Assembly (NCBI RefSeq): GCF_019303475.1
Contig: NZ_JABLSI010000003.1
Location: forward strand, 62,001-126,000
DNA length: 64,000 nt
Origin: Streptomyces sp. JJ38
GTDB taxonomy: Bacteria; Actinomycetota; Actinomycetes; Streptomycetales; Streptomycetaceae
Reading direction: 5' to 3'
In this document: piece by piece, positions 40,945 through 49,287 of the stretch
Layout of the letters: every line of letters starts with the position of its first letter
Numbering within the stretch: the stretch's first letter is position 1
The notes under the pieces: model-generated
What the model was told of the DNA's origin: nothing
What the model saw: only the letters and a program-made list of their open reading frames with translations
The model's database searches: none
Position numbers and translations under genes: made by a program

Positions 40945-41993
40945 AGATCGGATACAGCTTCTGGGGCTTCCTCGGCAACGGCGTCACCGACACCCCCGAC
41001 GGAGGCCGCAGCCACCGCCGCCCCTTCATCGACGCCCTCCTTGCCCGCGGTCACGAGATCGTCTTCCTCCAGCCCGACCGCGACCGCCTCGAAGCCGGTG
41101 ACGACCTCGGCGGCGCGTACACCTTCGACGACGGCCTGCCGGGCATCGACGCCCTGTTTCTGGAGTGGCGCTGGGCGATCCCCGGCCGCAACACCACCGT
41201 GTGCGGGAGCGAGGGGCACACCTGCGACCTCCACCGGCAGGCCCAGCTCATCAACCACTACACGGTCCGGTCCCAGACGCCCACCGTCATCTGGGACAAG
41301 GACCGCACCCTGCGCGCCGAGAGCGTGTGGCGCCGTACGGCCCACACCCGCGTCTGCGAGGCCGCGCTCGCGCCGACCCCCGGCGCGCACTCGCTGCTCT
41401 TCCCCGTCGCCGAGGACCTCCTCGCCCAGGCCGATCCCCTCACCCTGGCGACGCGGCCTCGGGATCTCGCGCTCGGCTACGTGGGCAACCAGTACGACCG
41501 CGACGAGTCCTTCGACCGCTTCTTCGCCCCGGCCGCCGCCCGCGTCGAGCACCTGGTCGCCGGGAAGTGGACGAAGACCTGCCGCTGGCCGCACGTCCGC
41601 TTCGCGGGCCGGATCCCGTTCGAGGCCACCGCCGGCGTCTACGGCCGGTCCCTGGCCACGGTGCTCATGTTGCCCGAGCGGTACGCCGCCGTCGGGCAGA
41701 TGACCCAGCGCATCTTCGAGGCCGTGCTCGCCGGCTGCCTGCCGCTGGCCCCGGCGGACATCCGCTTCGCCGACCGGTTCGTCCCGGAGGAGCTGGTCGT
41801 GCGCTCCGGCAGCGACGTGCTCGAACGCCTCTCCCACCTGCGCGAGATCGTCGGCAGCGAGCAGCACGCCGCCCTGATCGCCGCGTGTGTGGACCGCCTG
41901 CGCCTGTTCGGCCTGTGCAAGCAGGTCAACACCCTGGAGTTCGTCCTGAACGGCCTCCTCCAGTCCACCGCGACCGAGCGGGGAGCTGCCTGA
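40941..41993 (+). CDS. Glycosyltransferase-like protein (CgeB/Glyco_trans_1_2 type)
   Basis: 350 residues, ATGA overlap with the carbamoyltransferase. N-terminal half MKIGYSFWGFLGNG...GRSHRRPFIDALLARGHEIVFLQ has the feel of a GT-B first domain. The second half has DLALGYVGNQYDRDESFDRFF, VRFAGRIPFEATAGVYGRSLATVLML and RIFEAVLAGCLPLAPADIRFA, the donor-binding loop pattern of CgeB-like glycosyltransferases, as in spore-coat and phage DNA-glycosylation enzymes. Last gene of the first overlapping run; a hairpin follows. Donor and acceptor unknown. Confidence 0.75.
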   Translation: MKIGYSFWGFLGNGVTDTPDGGRSHRRPFIDALLARGHEIVFLQPDRDRLEAGDDLGGAYTFDDGLPGIDALFLEWRWAIPGRNTTVCGSEGHTCDLHRQAQLINHYTVRSQTPTVIWDKDRTLRAESVWRRTAHTRVCEAALAPTPGAHSLLFPVAEDLLAQADPLTLATRPRDLALGYVGNQYDRDESFDRFFAPAAARVEHLVAGKWTKTCRWPHVRFAGRIPFEATAGVYGRSLATVLMLPERYAAVGQMTQRIFEAVLAGCLPLAPADIRFADRFVPEELVVRSGSDVLERLSHLREIVGSEQHAALIAACVDRLRLFGLCKQVNTLEFVLNGLLQSTATERGAA

Positions 41994-42024
41994 TGCAGAT
42001 CGCTCGATCGACCACGGCGCGCGG

Positions 42025-42049
42025 ATCCTCCGGGCGCGTCCCGGAGGAT
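42025..42049. terminator. 10-bp hairpin between the two halves of the cargo cluster
   Basis: ATCCTCCGGG-N5-CCCGGAGGAT, 32 bases after the glycosyltransferase stop and 41 before the kinase start. It may end the first transcript or act in a leader of the second. Confidence 0.5.
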
Positions 42050-42089
42050 GGGTCCGCCGGACACCCGAACCTCTCTACGCTGGAGCATC

Positions 42090-42599
42090 ATGAAGAAGGT
42101 CGCCATCATCGGCTGCGGAGGCAGCGGCAAATCCCACGTGGCCCGCGAACTGGGCAGGATCCTCGACGCGCCGGTGACGCACCTGGACGCCGCGTTCTAC
42201 GACGACGAGTGGAACACGTTGCCCATGGACAAGTTCACCGACGTGCAGCGCGAGCTGGTCGCGCAGCCGCGGTGGGTAATCGATGGCAACTACAACTCGA
42301 CGCTGCAGGTACGGCTCGAAGCCTGCGACACGGTGGTCCTGATGGACGTGTCGACCGTGGCGGCGCTGTACGGGATCTTCTCCCGGCAGATCCGGCACGG
42401 GGCCGGGCACAAGGGCAACGGGGTGCACAACCGCATCCACTGGGGCGTGATCAAGTACGTCGCCACGTACCGGCGCAAGATGCGACCCCGCGTGATGGCG
42501 AAGATCGAGGAGTTCGGCTCCCGCGCCGATGTGGTGCTGCTGGCCAACCGGCGTCAGACGCGCCGCTGGCTGCGGAAGGTCGCCGCCGAGCAGTCCTGA
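42090..42599 (+). CDS. Small P-loop kinase (FlaR/adenylate-kinase-like)
   Basis: 169 residues. Walker A GCGGSGKS at 8-15, HLDAAFYDDEWN (the LD-x-x-F-W-type acceptor segment of FlaR/DNA-topology-modulation-like kinases), WVIDGNYNSTLQVRLEACDTVVLMD with Asp residues for metal, and a basic lid around YRRKMRPRV. This family resembles nucleotide or small-metabolite kinases rather than regulators. In this cluster it could phosphorylate a modified nucleoside(-monophosphate) or sugar. The open frame reaches 42048, but ATG 42090 fits the family start MKKVAIIG. Confidence 0.85.
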   Translation: MKKVAIIGCGGSGKSHVARELGRILDAPVTHLDAAFYDDEWNTLPMDKFTDVQRELVAQPRWVIDGNYNSTLQVRLEACDTVVLMDVSTVAALYGIFSRQIRHGAGHKGNGVHNRIHWGVIKYVATYRRKMRPRVMAKIEEFGSRADVVLLANRRQTRRWLRKVAAEQS

Positions 42600-42630
42600 C
42601 CGGTCTGCGCCCCCGGTCAGGGGGTGCGGC

Positions 42631-43482
42631 ATGAACGAGCCCAACCCGTTCCTGGACCCCGCCCGACAGCCGGAGCTGTACGGACACGCCTCGCGGCTGG
42701 CCGGGCGCACCAGCGCCCTGATGCGGGCCAAGACCGCCGGCCACCCGGTGCCCGAGACGATCGTCAGCCTGGTACAGACCCACCATGCCCGGCCCAACCG
42801 GCTCGGTGTCGTGCTCGACATCGGCTGCGGACGCGGCACGAGCAGCCTCGTCATCGCCGAGCAGCTTCGGCCCGAGCGCGTCGTGGGCCTGGACGCCGCC
42901 CCCTCCCTGCTCGCCCAGGCCCGCGCGCGTGCCAAGGACCTGCCCGGCAACACGGTGGACTTCGTCGAAGGCGACTTCCACGACCTCCCTCTGCCCGACG
43001 GGTCGACCGACATCGTCGTCGCGGCGTTCTGCCTCTACCACTCGCCGCGCCCCGAGGACGTCGTCGGGCAGATCGCCAGGGTCCTCGCCCCCGGGGGTGT
43101 GGCCGTGCTCGTCACCAAGGGCCTCGACAGCTACCGAGAGATGGACCAGCTGGTCGCCTCCGCCGGCCTCGACCCGCTCGCCGCCCAGCACGAGAGCCTC
43201 TACACCGCAGCCCACAGCGGCAACCTCGCCGACATGGCCGTCTCCTCGCTCGACGTGATCGCCGTCCTGGACGAGGACCACGTCTTCACCTTCGACGGCC
43301 ACGACCACACGGCGCAGTACCTGGCCACCAACCCCAAGTACGACCTGGCACCCGGCCTGTACGGCAACCCCGGGGCCCTGGCGGCGATCCTGCACGAGTT
43401 CCTTCCCGACCAGCCGTTGACCACCCGGTCCCGGATCACCTTCGTCGTCGCCCAGCCGAAGGAAGGAGGAGAGCCGGCATGA
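42631..43482 (+). CDS. Class I SAM-dependent methyltransferase
   Basis: 283 residues from ATG 42631. Motif I VLDIGCGRGTSS, acidic strand-2 end VVGLDAA, FVEGDFHDLPLPDGSTDIVVAAFCLYH (motifs II-III; Methyltransf_11 type) and VLAPGGVAVLVTKG. The C-terminal part (FTFDGHDHTAQYLATNPKYDL) is specific and may bind substrate. GGAAGGAGGAG before its stop serves the next gene. In the cluster it probably O- or N-methylates the product. The nearby shortened SAH-hydrolase homologue might have been thought to recycle SAH, but it lacks typical features. Confidence 0.9.
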   Translation: MNEPNPFLDPARQPELYGHASRLAGRTSALMRAKTAGHPVPETIVSLVQTHHARPNRLGVVLDIGCGRGTSSLVIAEQLRPERVVGLDAAPSLLAQARARAKDLPGNTVDFVEGDFHDLPLPDGSTDIVVAAFCLYHSPRPEDVVGQIARVLAPGGVAVLVTKGLDSYREMDQLVASAGLDPLAAQHESLYTAAHSGNLADMAVSSLDVIAVLDEDHVFTFDGHDHTAQYLATNPKYDLAPGLYGNPGALAAILHEFLPDQPLTTRSRITFVVAQPKEGGEPA

Positions 43483-44240
43483 GCCCCGACCCGTTCACCA
43501 AGCACTACGCGAAACCGGAGCGTGCGGCGGGGGCGGTGCGCCACTACCGGTGGCTCACCGCGCACGCCAAGCCGCTGCGGCAGCCGGCCCTCCACACCGC
43601 CGGACCGCAGTCCCTGACGTTCGAACGGATCGAGGGCCGCCCCGTACGCCCCGAGGACCTCCCGCGCGTGGCGGAACTGCTCGGACACGCCCACGGTGCC
43701 GCCTGGGCCAGCGACCTGCACTCCGCGTCGCTGGACACCCCGCACCACTTCCGGGACGGCACGCAGTTCGAGGACTACCTCGGCCCCCGGAAGGTCGCTC
43801 TGCGGCGACGCCACGAGCAGGGCTACCTGCCGAACAAGACGGCGCTGCACGCGATGCTCGGCCTGTTGGAAGCGACCGCCGAGGGACCTTGCGCCTTCTA
43901 CAAGGACAGCAACCCGCGGAACTTCATCATCACCAGCACGCAGGACATCGTCGCCGTCGACACCGACGACCTGTCCCTCGCCCCGCTGGGCTACGACCTC
44001 GCCAAGCTCGTCGCGACGCTTCACCTGACCTACGGGCCGCTCACGGACCAAGCCGTCACCACCGCCCTGCTCGCGTACAACGCGGCAGCCCGACGCCACG
44101 ACGCCCGGCTGGGCACGACGGACCGGGGCCAGCTCGACAGCTTCCTGGGCCTGCACGCCGTGCTCACCGCCCCGTACGTCGGCCGCAACGGCTACCACTA
44201 CAGCCTGCCCCTCCGTATCAGCCACCGAGGAGCCTCATGA
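43479..44240 (+). CDS. APH-fold phosphotransferase 1
   Basis: 253 residues, ATGA overlap with the methyltransferase. Aminoglycoside-phosphotransferase-like: LTFERIEGRPV hinge, AELLGHAHGAAWA, catalytic-loop variant CAFYKDSNPRNFII (Asp and Asn in the HxDxxxxN-like position, with Tyr-Lys in place of His-Gly) and VAVDTDDLSLAPLGYDLAKL (DxD metal motif). The N-lobe is short. It could phosphorylate the pathway product for self-protection or be a biosynthetic kinase, since many such proteins act on sugars. A second APH-fold gene lies two genes downstream. Confidence 0.8.
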   Translation: MSPDPFTKHYAKPERAAGAVRHYRWLTAHAKPLRQPALHTAGPQSLTFERIEGRPVRPEDLPRVAELLGHAHGAAWASDLHSASLDTPHHFRDGTQFEDYLGPRKVALRRRHEQGYLPNKTALHAMLGLLEATAEGPCAFYKDSNPRNFIITSTQDIVAVDTDDLSLAPLGYDLAKLVATLHLTYGPLTDQAVTTALLAYNAAARRHDARLGTTDRGQLDSFLGLHAVLTAPYVGRNGYHYSLPLRISHRGAS

Positions 44241-44893
44241 TCACCACCGAACTCGTCTTCGTCCGGCACGGCCAGGCCCAGTGCAACGCCGACGGCCTCG
44301 TCGGGGGCCCGCGCACCTGCACCGGCCTGACCAACCTCGGGTACGCCCAAGCCGAACAGGCCGCACGCCGCCTGGCCACCGAGCACCTGAAGCGGCCCTT
44401 CGACGTGGTTTACACCGGCCCGCGGATCCGCCTCGTCCAGACCGGCGAGATCATCGCCCAGACGCTCCAGATCCCCTTGCACCACGACGACCGACTCGAT
44501 GGCCCGGTCCACGGCGACGCCGACGGCCGGCCCTGGGACGCGGTGAAGACGGCCGCCGACGGCGGGCCGCACGCCCACCCCGACACACCCTGGGCCAACG
44601 GCTCCGACACCTGGAACGGGTTCTTGGAGCGCGCCAGCAGGAACCTGAGCCAGCTCATCGAGGAGAACCACGGCAAACGCGTCGTCTTCGCCGCTCACGG
44701 GGAGACGGTGATCACCGCACACACCCTGCTGCTCGGCATCCCGATCGGCTCGCCCGCCGGATTCACCCACAACCACGCCTCCATCACCCGCTGGCAGCAC
44801 CACCGCAACCGCCTGGGCCAGACCCGCTGGATGCTCGACCGGCACAACGACACCGAGCACCTCAGTCTCCTCACGCCGGAGCCGACCCCGTGA
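44237..44893 (+). CDS. Histidine phosphatase superfamily protein
   Basis: 218 residues, ATGA overlap. RHG motif at the N-terminus, LVFVRHGQAQCN (nucleophile His, Arg), VYTGPRIRLVQTGEIIA (second Arg region), and VVFAAHGETVITAH (second His). The central insert with HHDDRLDG and WDAVKTAADGGPHAHPDTPWANGSDTW is longer than in cofactor-independent phosphoglycerate mutases and may shape substrate choice. Lying between two APH-fold kinase genes, it suggests a phosphorylate/dephosphorylate cycle on an intermediate. Confidence 0.9.
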   Translation: MITTELVFVRHGQAQCNADGLVGGPRTCTGLTNLGYAQAEQAARRLATEHLKRPFDVVYTGPRIRLVQTGEIIAQTLQIPLHHDDRLDGPVHGDADGRPWDAVKTAADGGPHAHPDTPWANGSDTWNGFLERASRNLSQLIEENHGKRVVFAAHGETVITAHTLLLGIPIGSPAGFTHNHASITRWQHHRNRLGQTRWMLDRHNDTEHLSLLTPEPTP

Positions 44894-45726
44894 TGGCGGC
44901 CTCGCGCGACCCCCGGGTACAACTGGCGCACCACCTCCTCGGCGCAGTCGACATCGCAGTAGATCCCGCGCTCCCGCCCCGCGCCGTACGCCTGGTCGCA
45001 GGCGACGGGCGTCAGTTCATCGCAAAGCAGCACGCGGAACGAGACCGGTACGCCGGAGAACTCCACGCCTACGAGGCGTGGGTCACCCATCTGACCGGCC
45101 ATACGCCGGAGTTGGTCGGCCGGGACGACGCCACCCGCACCCTGCTGCTCACCGCACTTGCAGGCGACCGCGCGGACACCGTCGCTCCCGGCTCGCCCGA
45201 GGAGGAACTGGCCCACCACGAGGCCGGGCACTTGCTCGGCAAGCTGCACCGAGCCACCGCCATGCCCCAGGGCGGAGCCGTCGGCGCCTCGCTCGCGGAG
45301 CGGTTCCAGCGGTGGATCGACCGGGCCGTCCGCGCAGACCTGCTCGGCGCGGCCGAGGAGAACCTGCTGAAGCACCACGCGGTCATCCTGGGCGTCAGCC
45401 ACATGGACAGCGCGATCTGCCACCTCGACTACCAGCCGCGCAACTGGCTGCTCGGCGACACCTTCGGCATCTACGACTTCGAGCACATGCGACGTGACGC
45501 CCGGGTCCGCGACTTCGCCCGGCTCGAATTCCGACGCTGGCAGGCCGCACCCCACCTCCGCACCGCCTTCTTCGACGGCTACGGACGCTCGCCCAACGAC
45601 ACCGAACGACGCCTCCTGGAGTCCTTCGGCGCCATCGAGGCAGCCACAGCTCTGGTCAAGGGCCACCAGGAGAACGACGCCGCCCTCAGCGCGCACGGCA
45701 GAACCGTCCTGTCCCGGCTCACCTGA
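44893..45726 (+). CDS. APH-fold phosphotransferase 2
   Basis: 277 residues from ATG 44893 (an overlapping GTG at 44890 would add one codon). VRLVAGDGRQFIAKQHAERDRYAGELHAYEAW is an N-lobe with a lysine in FIAKQ; catalytic loop ICHLDYQPRNWLL (His-x-Asp...Asn) and metal motif IYDFEHMRRD (DFE). It keeps the canonical kinase residues, unlike the first APH-fold protein of the cluster. Candidate for an O-phosphorylating resistance or biosynthetic enzyme. Confidence 0.85.
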   Translation: MAASRDPRVQLAHHLLGAVDIAVDPALPPRAVRLVAGDGRQFIAKQHAERDRYAGELHAYEAWVTHLTGHTPELVGRDDATRTLLLTALAGDRADTVAPGSPEEELAHHEAGHLLGKLHRATAMPQGGAVGASLAERFQRWIDRAVRADLLGAAEENLLKHHAVILGVSHMDSAICHLDYQPRNWLLGDTFGIYDFEHMRRDARVRDFARLEFRRWQAAPHLRTAFFDGYGRSPNDTERRLLESFGAIEAATALVKGHQENDAALSAHGRTVLSRLT

Positions 45727-45761
45727 CCAACCCCTTTGACGACACCTCTCTGGAGATCCCC

Positions 45762-46760
45762 GTGCCACAGCACGAGCAGCCCCCGACCAACACTGCCCCC
45801 CGACGGGCCGTGGTGACCGGCTCCGCCGGATTCATCGGCTCCCATCTCGCCCACGCCCTCGTCCAGGCCGGCACCACCGTGATCGGCGTGGACCGCCGAG
45901 ACCCGTCCACCGACCCGACGGCCGCCGCCAACCTCGCCGCGCTGCGAGGACGCCCGGGATACCACCACATCACGGCCGACCTCCTCCACTGCGCGATCGA
46001 CCCGCTCCTGATCGACGCCGACGCCGTCTTCCACCTCGCCGGCATCCCCGGAGTACGGCCCTCCTGGGGACCGCAGTTCGGCGACTACCTCGCGTCCAAC
46101 GTGCTGGCCACCCACCGCGTCCTCTAAGCCTCCACCCGGATCGGCGTCCCCCGACTGGTCGTAGCCTCCTCCTCCAGCGTCTACGGCCCGACCGACGGGG
46201 ACGCGAGCCTCGAGACCGACCTCCCCAACCCCGCCTCCCCGTACGCCGTGACCAAGCTGGCCGAGGAGCAGCTCTGCCTGGCCTACGCCGAGCGCCCCGT
46301 CGGCCCCACCGTCGTCGCCCTGCGGTACTTCACCGTCTACGGCCCCCGGCAGCGCGCCGACATGTTCACCCACCGCGCGCTGTACGCCGCGCTGACCGGA
46401 CAGCCCCTGCGCCTGTACGGAGACGGCCACCAGCGCCGCGACTTCACCTACATCGACGACGTGGTCGCCGCCACGATCGCCGCCGGCACCGTCCCGAACG
46501 CGCACGGCCCCATCAACGTCGGCGGCGGCTCGAACGCATCGCTGCTGGACGTGATCAACATCGCCAACAGCCTCATCGGTCGCGAGATCCAGCTCCACCA
46601 GGACCACGTGCGCAACGGAGACGTCCTCCTCACGCGTGCCGACCCCAGCCGTGCGGGAGAGGTCCTCGGCTGGCAGCCGCGCGTCGGCCTCCACAGCGGA
46701 CTGCGCGCCCACATGCAGGCTCTGGCCGCCCCGCTGCCGGACTACAGCCGGGCCGCGTAG
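45762..46760 (+). pseudogene. NAD-dependent epimerase/dehydratase with an in-frame TAA stop
   Basis: The GTG start at 45762 (TGGAGA upstream) opens 332 codons, interrupted only by TAA at 46125-46127. Both sides are in the same frame: VVTGSAGFIGSHLA (Rossmann), VFHLAGIPGVRPSWG before the stop, and LVVASSSSVYGPTDG, SPYAVTKLAEEQ (Tyr-x-x-x-Lys), YFTVYGPRQRADM and RRDFTYIDDVV after it. The stop stands where homologues usually have Glu or a similar residue (HRVL-x-A). A single base change from GAA, CAA or AAA would explain it. The family makes UDP-galactose/glucuronate/arabinose-type sugars. Either inactivated recently or a sequencing error. Confidence 0.85.
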
Positions 46761-46791
46761 CCCTATGCCTCGGAACCAGAGAGGAGTGCCC

Positions 46792-47913
46792 ATGGAAACC
46801 CCCGAGCGAGCACGGCTGGACGCCTTCTTCCGGAGGATCACCGCACAGTTCCCCGCCGGGCAAGCGATCACGACACTGGTCATCACCCACCTGCTCCCGG
46901 AACGCCCCGCGTTCTTGCGCGCCATGACCGCGGTGTCCACGATCGGCGCCGTCCTCCCCAAGCCCCGGTCGATCCACCAACCGACCCACGACACCGTCCG
47001 CCGCACACTGCCGGTCCACGACCTGAGCCGGGAGCGGTTCACCGACGAGACCCAGGCCCTGCACTACCTGGAGGACACGGCAGGCGGCAAAGACGTCGTC
47101 CTCGTCGACATCGGCGGGTACTTCGCGGCCAGCCTTGACACCCTCGTGGACAAGTTCTCCGGCCGCATCCTCGGCGTCATCGAGGACACCGAAAACGGAC
47201 ACCAGCGGTACGCGGCTCTCGGCTCGCTGCCGTGCCCGGTCGTGTCCGTGGCCCGCTCACCGCTCAAGGACTGCGAGGACCACCTCGTCGGCCGGTCCAT
47301 CGTGTTCTCCACCGACGCCCTCGTCCGCGCCCGCGGGGACATCCTCACGAGCCGCAGCGCCTGCGTCATCGGCTTCGGCAAGATCGGCCGCTCCATTGCG
47401 CAGACCCTTCGCGCCCAGGACCTGCGCGTCACCGTGTACGACAACGACGCAGTCAAGCGAGTACAGGCGCACGCCCTCGGCTTCCGCACCAGCGCGTCCA
47501 CCACCGAGGCCGTCCACGACGCGGAACTCGTCCTGTGCGCCACCGGCAATCTCGCCCTCCGGCACGAGGATTTCGCCGCCCTGCGCAATGGTGCGTACCT
47601 CGGATCGGTGACCTCCTCCGAGGACGAACTCGAACTCGGCAGCCTCGACGACCTCTACGAACGCCAGCCCGTCGAAACCCAGTTGACCCGGTACGAGGTC
47701 ACAGGTCACTACTTCTACGTTCTCGCCGACGGCGGTGCCGTCAACTTCGTGCACGGCGCCGCCGTCGGCACCTACATCCACCTAGTCCAGGCCGAGATAC
47801 TCGCCGCCACCGCCGCACTCAGCCACGCGCGATTCCAACCCGGACTGCACGAGATGCCGGCGGCCGACCGCGACACCATCGCCAGAACCTGGCTCCGCTA
47901 CTTCGAAAGGTGA
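46792..47913 (+). CDS. Shortened S-adenosylhomocysteine-hydrolase-like protein
   Basis: 373 residues from ATG 46792 (AGAGGAG upstream); true bacterial SAH hydrolases have about 470-490. The NAD-binding domain is clear: SACVIGFGKIGRSIAQTLRAQ (GFGKIG at 194-199) ending in the acidic VYDND, as well as LVLCATGNLALRHEDFAALRNGAYLGSV, corresponding to the ATG(N) segment of the family. The N-terminal substrate half is short and divergent, and the usual C-terminal Lys-x-x-x-Tyr-x-Tyr is missing (ends TWLRYFER). It may use NAD to oxidise a nucleoside 3'-OH transiently, as SAH hydrolase does, on another substrate. Function unproven. Confidence 0.75.
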   Translation: METPERARLDAFFRRITAQFPAGQAITTLVITHLLPERPAFLRAMTAVSTIGAVLPKPRSIHQPTHDTVRRTLPVHDLSRERFTDETQALHYLEDTAGGKDVVLVDIGGYFAASLDTLVDKFSGRILGVIEDTENGHQRYAALGSLPCPVVSVARSPLKDCEDHLVGRSIVFSTDALVRARGDILTSRSACVIGFGKIGRSIAQTLRAQDLRVTVYDNDAVKRVQAHALGFRTSASTTEAVHDAELVLCATGNLALRHEDFAALRNGAYLGSVTSSEDELELGSLDDLYERQPVETQLTRYEVTGHYFYVLADGGAVNFVHGAAVGTYIHLVQAEILAATAALSHARFQPGLHEMPAADRDTIARTWLRYFER

Positions 47914-48470
47914 CCTCGTTGCCCCCCTCCACCGAACACATCCGCGCCGTCACCGAGGCGTACCTCGCCCGCCACCCGGACGAGCGTGGCTCCCTGACGA
48001 TGCTGTTCGCAGCCCTCGTCGGTGCGGACGATCCCACCAGCCGCAAGACCTTCCCCGCCCACGTGACGTGCAGCGCCATCCTCATCAACGGTGAACGGCA
48101 GGTTCTCCACATCCTGCACAAGGCGTCCGGGAAACTGCTGGCGCCCGGCGGGCACAACGAACCGTCCGACCAGCACCTGCGCGACGCCGCCCTGCGCGAA
48201 CTGCACGAGGAGGTCGGCATCCTGCCCAGCGCCGTTGTCCCCCTCGCCGGCCACGAGGACATCCCCCTCGACATCGACGTGCACGCGATCGACGCGAACC
48301 CGTCGAAGAACGAGCCGCTCCACCACCACGTGGACTTCCGCTGGGCCTTCCACCTCGGAGCCGATCACGCGGTGACGCTGCAGGAGGAGGAGGTCGACGG
48401 CTACCAGTGGCGGCCGTTCGCGACCACCGCCTCATCCACCGTCCGCGCCAAGCTCGCCCAGCTCACCTGA
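47910..48470 (+). CDS. NUDIX hydrolase
   Basis: 186 residues from GTG 47910 overlapping the previous stop (TTG 47919 possible). NUDIX region GGHNEPSDQHLRDAALRELHEEVGI (G...REL-x-EE-x-G) near residue 85, beta strands before it (CSAILINGERQVLHILHKASGKLLAPGG) and VDFRWAFHL after. It belongs to the group with GGH-x-EP before the box, common in actinomycete secondary metabolism and in nucleoside triphosphate/sugar-nucleotide clean-up. In the cluster it could hydrolyse a modified nucleoside diphosphate derivative. Confidence 0.88.
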   Translation: MTSLPPSTEHIRAVTEAYLARHPDERGSLTMLFAALVGADDPTSRKTFPAHVTCSAILINGERQVLHILHKASGKLLAPGGHNEPSDQHLRDAALRELHEEVGILPSAVVPLAGHEDIPLDIDVHAIDANPSKNEPLHHHVDFRWAFHLGADHAVTLQEEEVDGYQWRPFATTASSTVRAKLAQLT

Positions 48471-48502
48471 AGCCCCCCGAACCCGACCACCAGGAGGACG
48501 CC

Positions 48503-49287
48503 GTGGCCGCCACCACAGCCCGACCGACCGACGCCGAACGGCGCAGGCACATCGCCGTCATACCCTGCCGCTGGGGTGCCTCCCGCTTCCCCGGCAAACC
48601 GCTGGCCCTCCTCGGCGGCAAGCCGCTGCTCTGGCACGTTCACCAGCGCTGCCTGGAGGCCAAACGCCTCGACGGAGCCATCGTCGCGACGGACGACGAA
48701 CGCATCGAAGCGGCGTGCCGTGAACTAGGTATCGACTGCATCCGTACCGGGGAACACCTCACCGGCACCGACCGCGTCGCGAGCCGTTCATCTCCCCGAC
48801 CGCCATCAACGACGTCTCCGAGGCCCTGCAGTACTCGCCGCCGGACACCTTCGCGGTGAACGCCTACACCGAGCTGGTCGACGTCGGCGCCGTCCTGGAC
48901 CACAACGTCGTCAAGGTCGTCGTCGCAGCCCGCAGCGAGGCCCTCATGTTCTCGCGCCAGCCCATCCCGTACCCAAGGGGCGACCGGCCGAAGTACCTGC
49001 GCCAACTGGGCCTCTACGGCTTCACAGGCGAGGCTCTCCGGCACTTCCGTCAGCTCCAGCAGGGGCCGCTGGAGCGTGCCGAGGGAGTAGAGATGCTGCG
49101 CTTCGTCGAACACGGCCACGCCGTGCGGATGGTCCCCGTCCTGGACAACGGGGTGGCAGTAGACACCCCCGAGGATCTGGCGCGCGCCGAGCACCTTCTC
49201 GACCAGCGCAACCGAGGCATCGTTACGAAAACAACCGTTCCTGCTGGACGGCTCGTTCCATTTCCCGACCGTCAACTGAGTGCATAA
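48503..49287 (+). pseudogene. KdsB-like CMP-sugar synthetase, broken by internal deletion and frameshift
   Basis: GTG 48503 with AGGAGG upstream. The first frame reads HIAVIPCRWGASRFPGKPLALLGGKPLLWHV and IVATDDERIEAA...LTGTDRVA, typical of 3-deoxy-manno-octulosonate cytidylyltransferase. At about 48780 similarity jumps to the next frame, EPFISPTAINDVSEALQ...LVDVGAVLDHNVVKVVV, SRQPIPYPRGD and GVAVDTPEDLARAEHLL. Compared with E. coli KdsB, about 19-20 residues between these parts, including the conserved QGDEP start (VNVQGD), are missing, together with the frame change. A deletion is simpler than a sequencing error. The family makes CMP-activated sugar acids. Confidence 0.85.

Noticed and set aside
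42090..42599. Shikimate or adenylate kinase of central metabolism
   Set aside because: The acceptor region and length fit FlaR-like small kinases better, and the context is accessory.
45762..46760. Two separate genes for the epimerase halves
   Set aside because: Both parts are in the same frame and each lacks half the fold; a single nonsense codon explains the split better.
46630..47202. Minus-strand frames opposite the cargo cluster
   Set aside because: Shadows of the plus-strand genes; no start signals or motifs.
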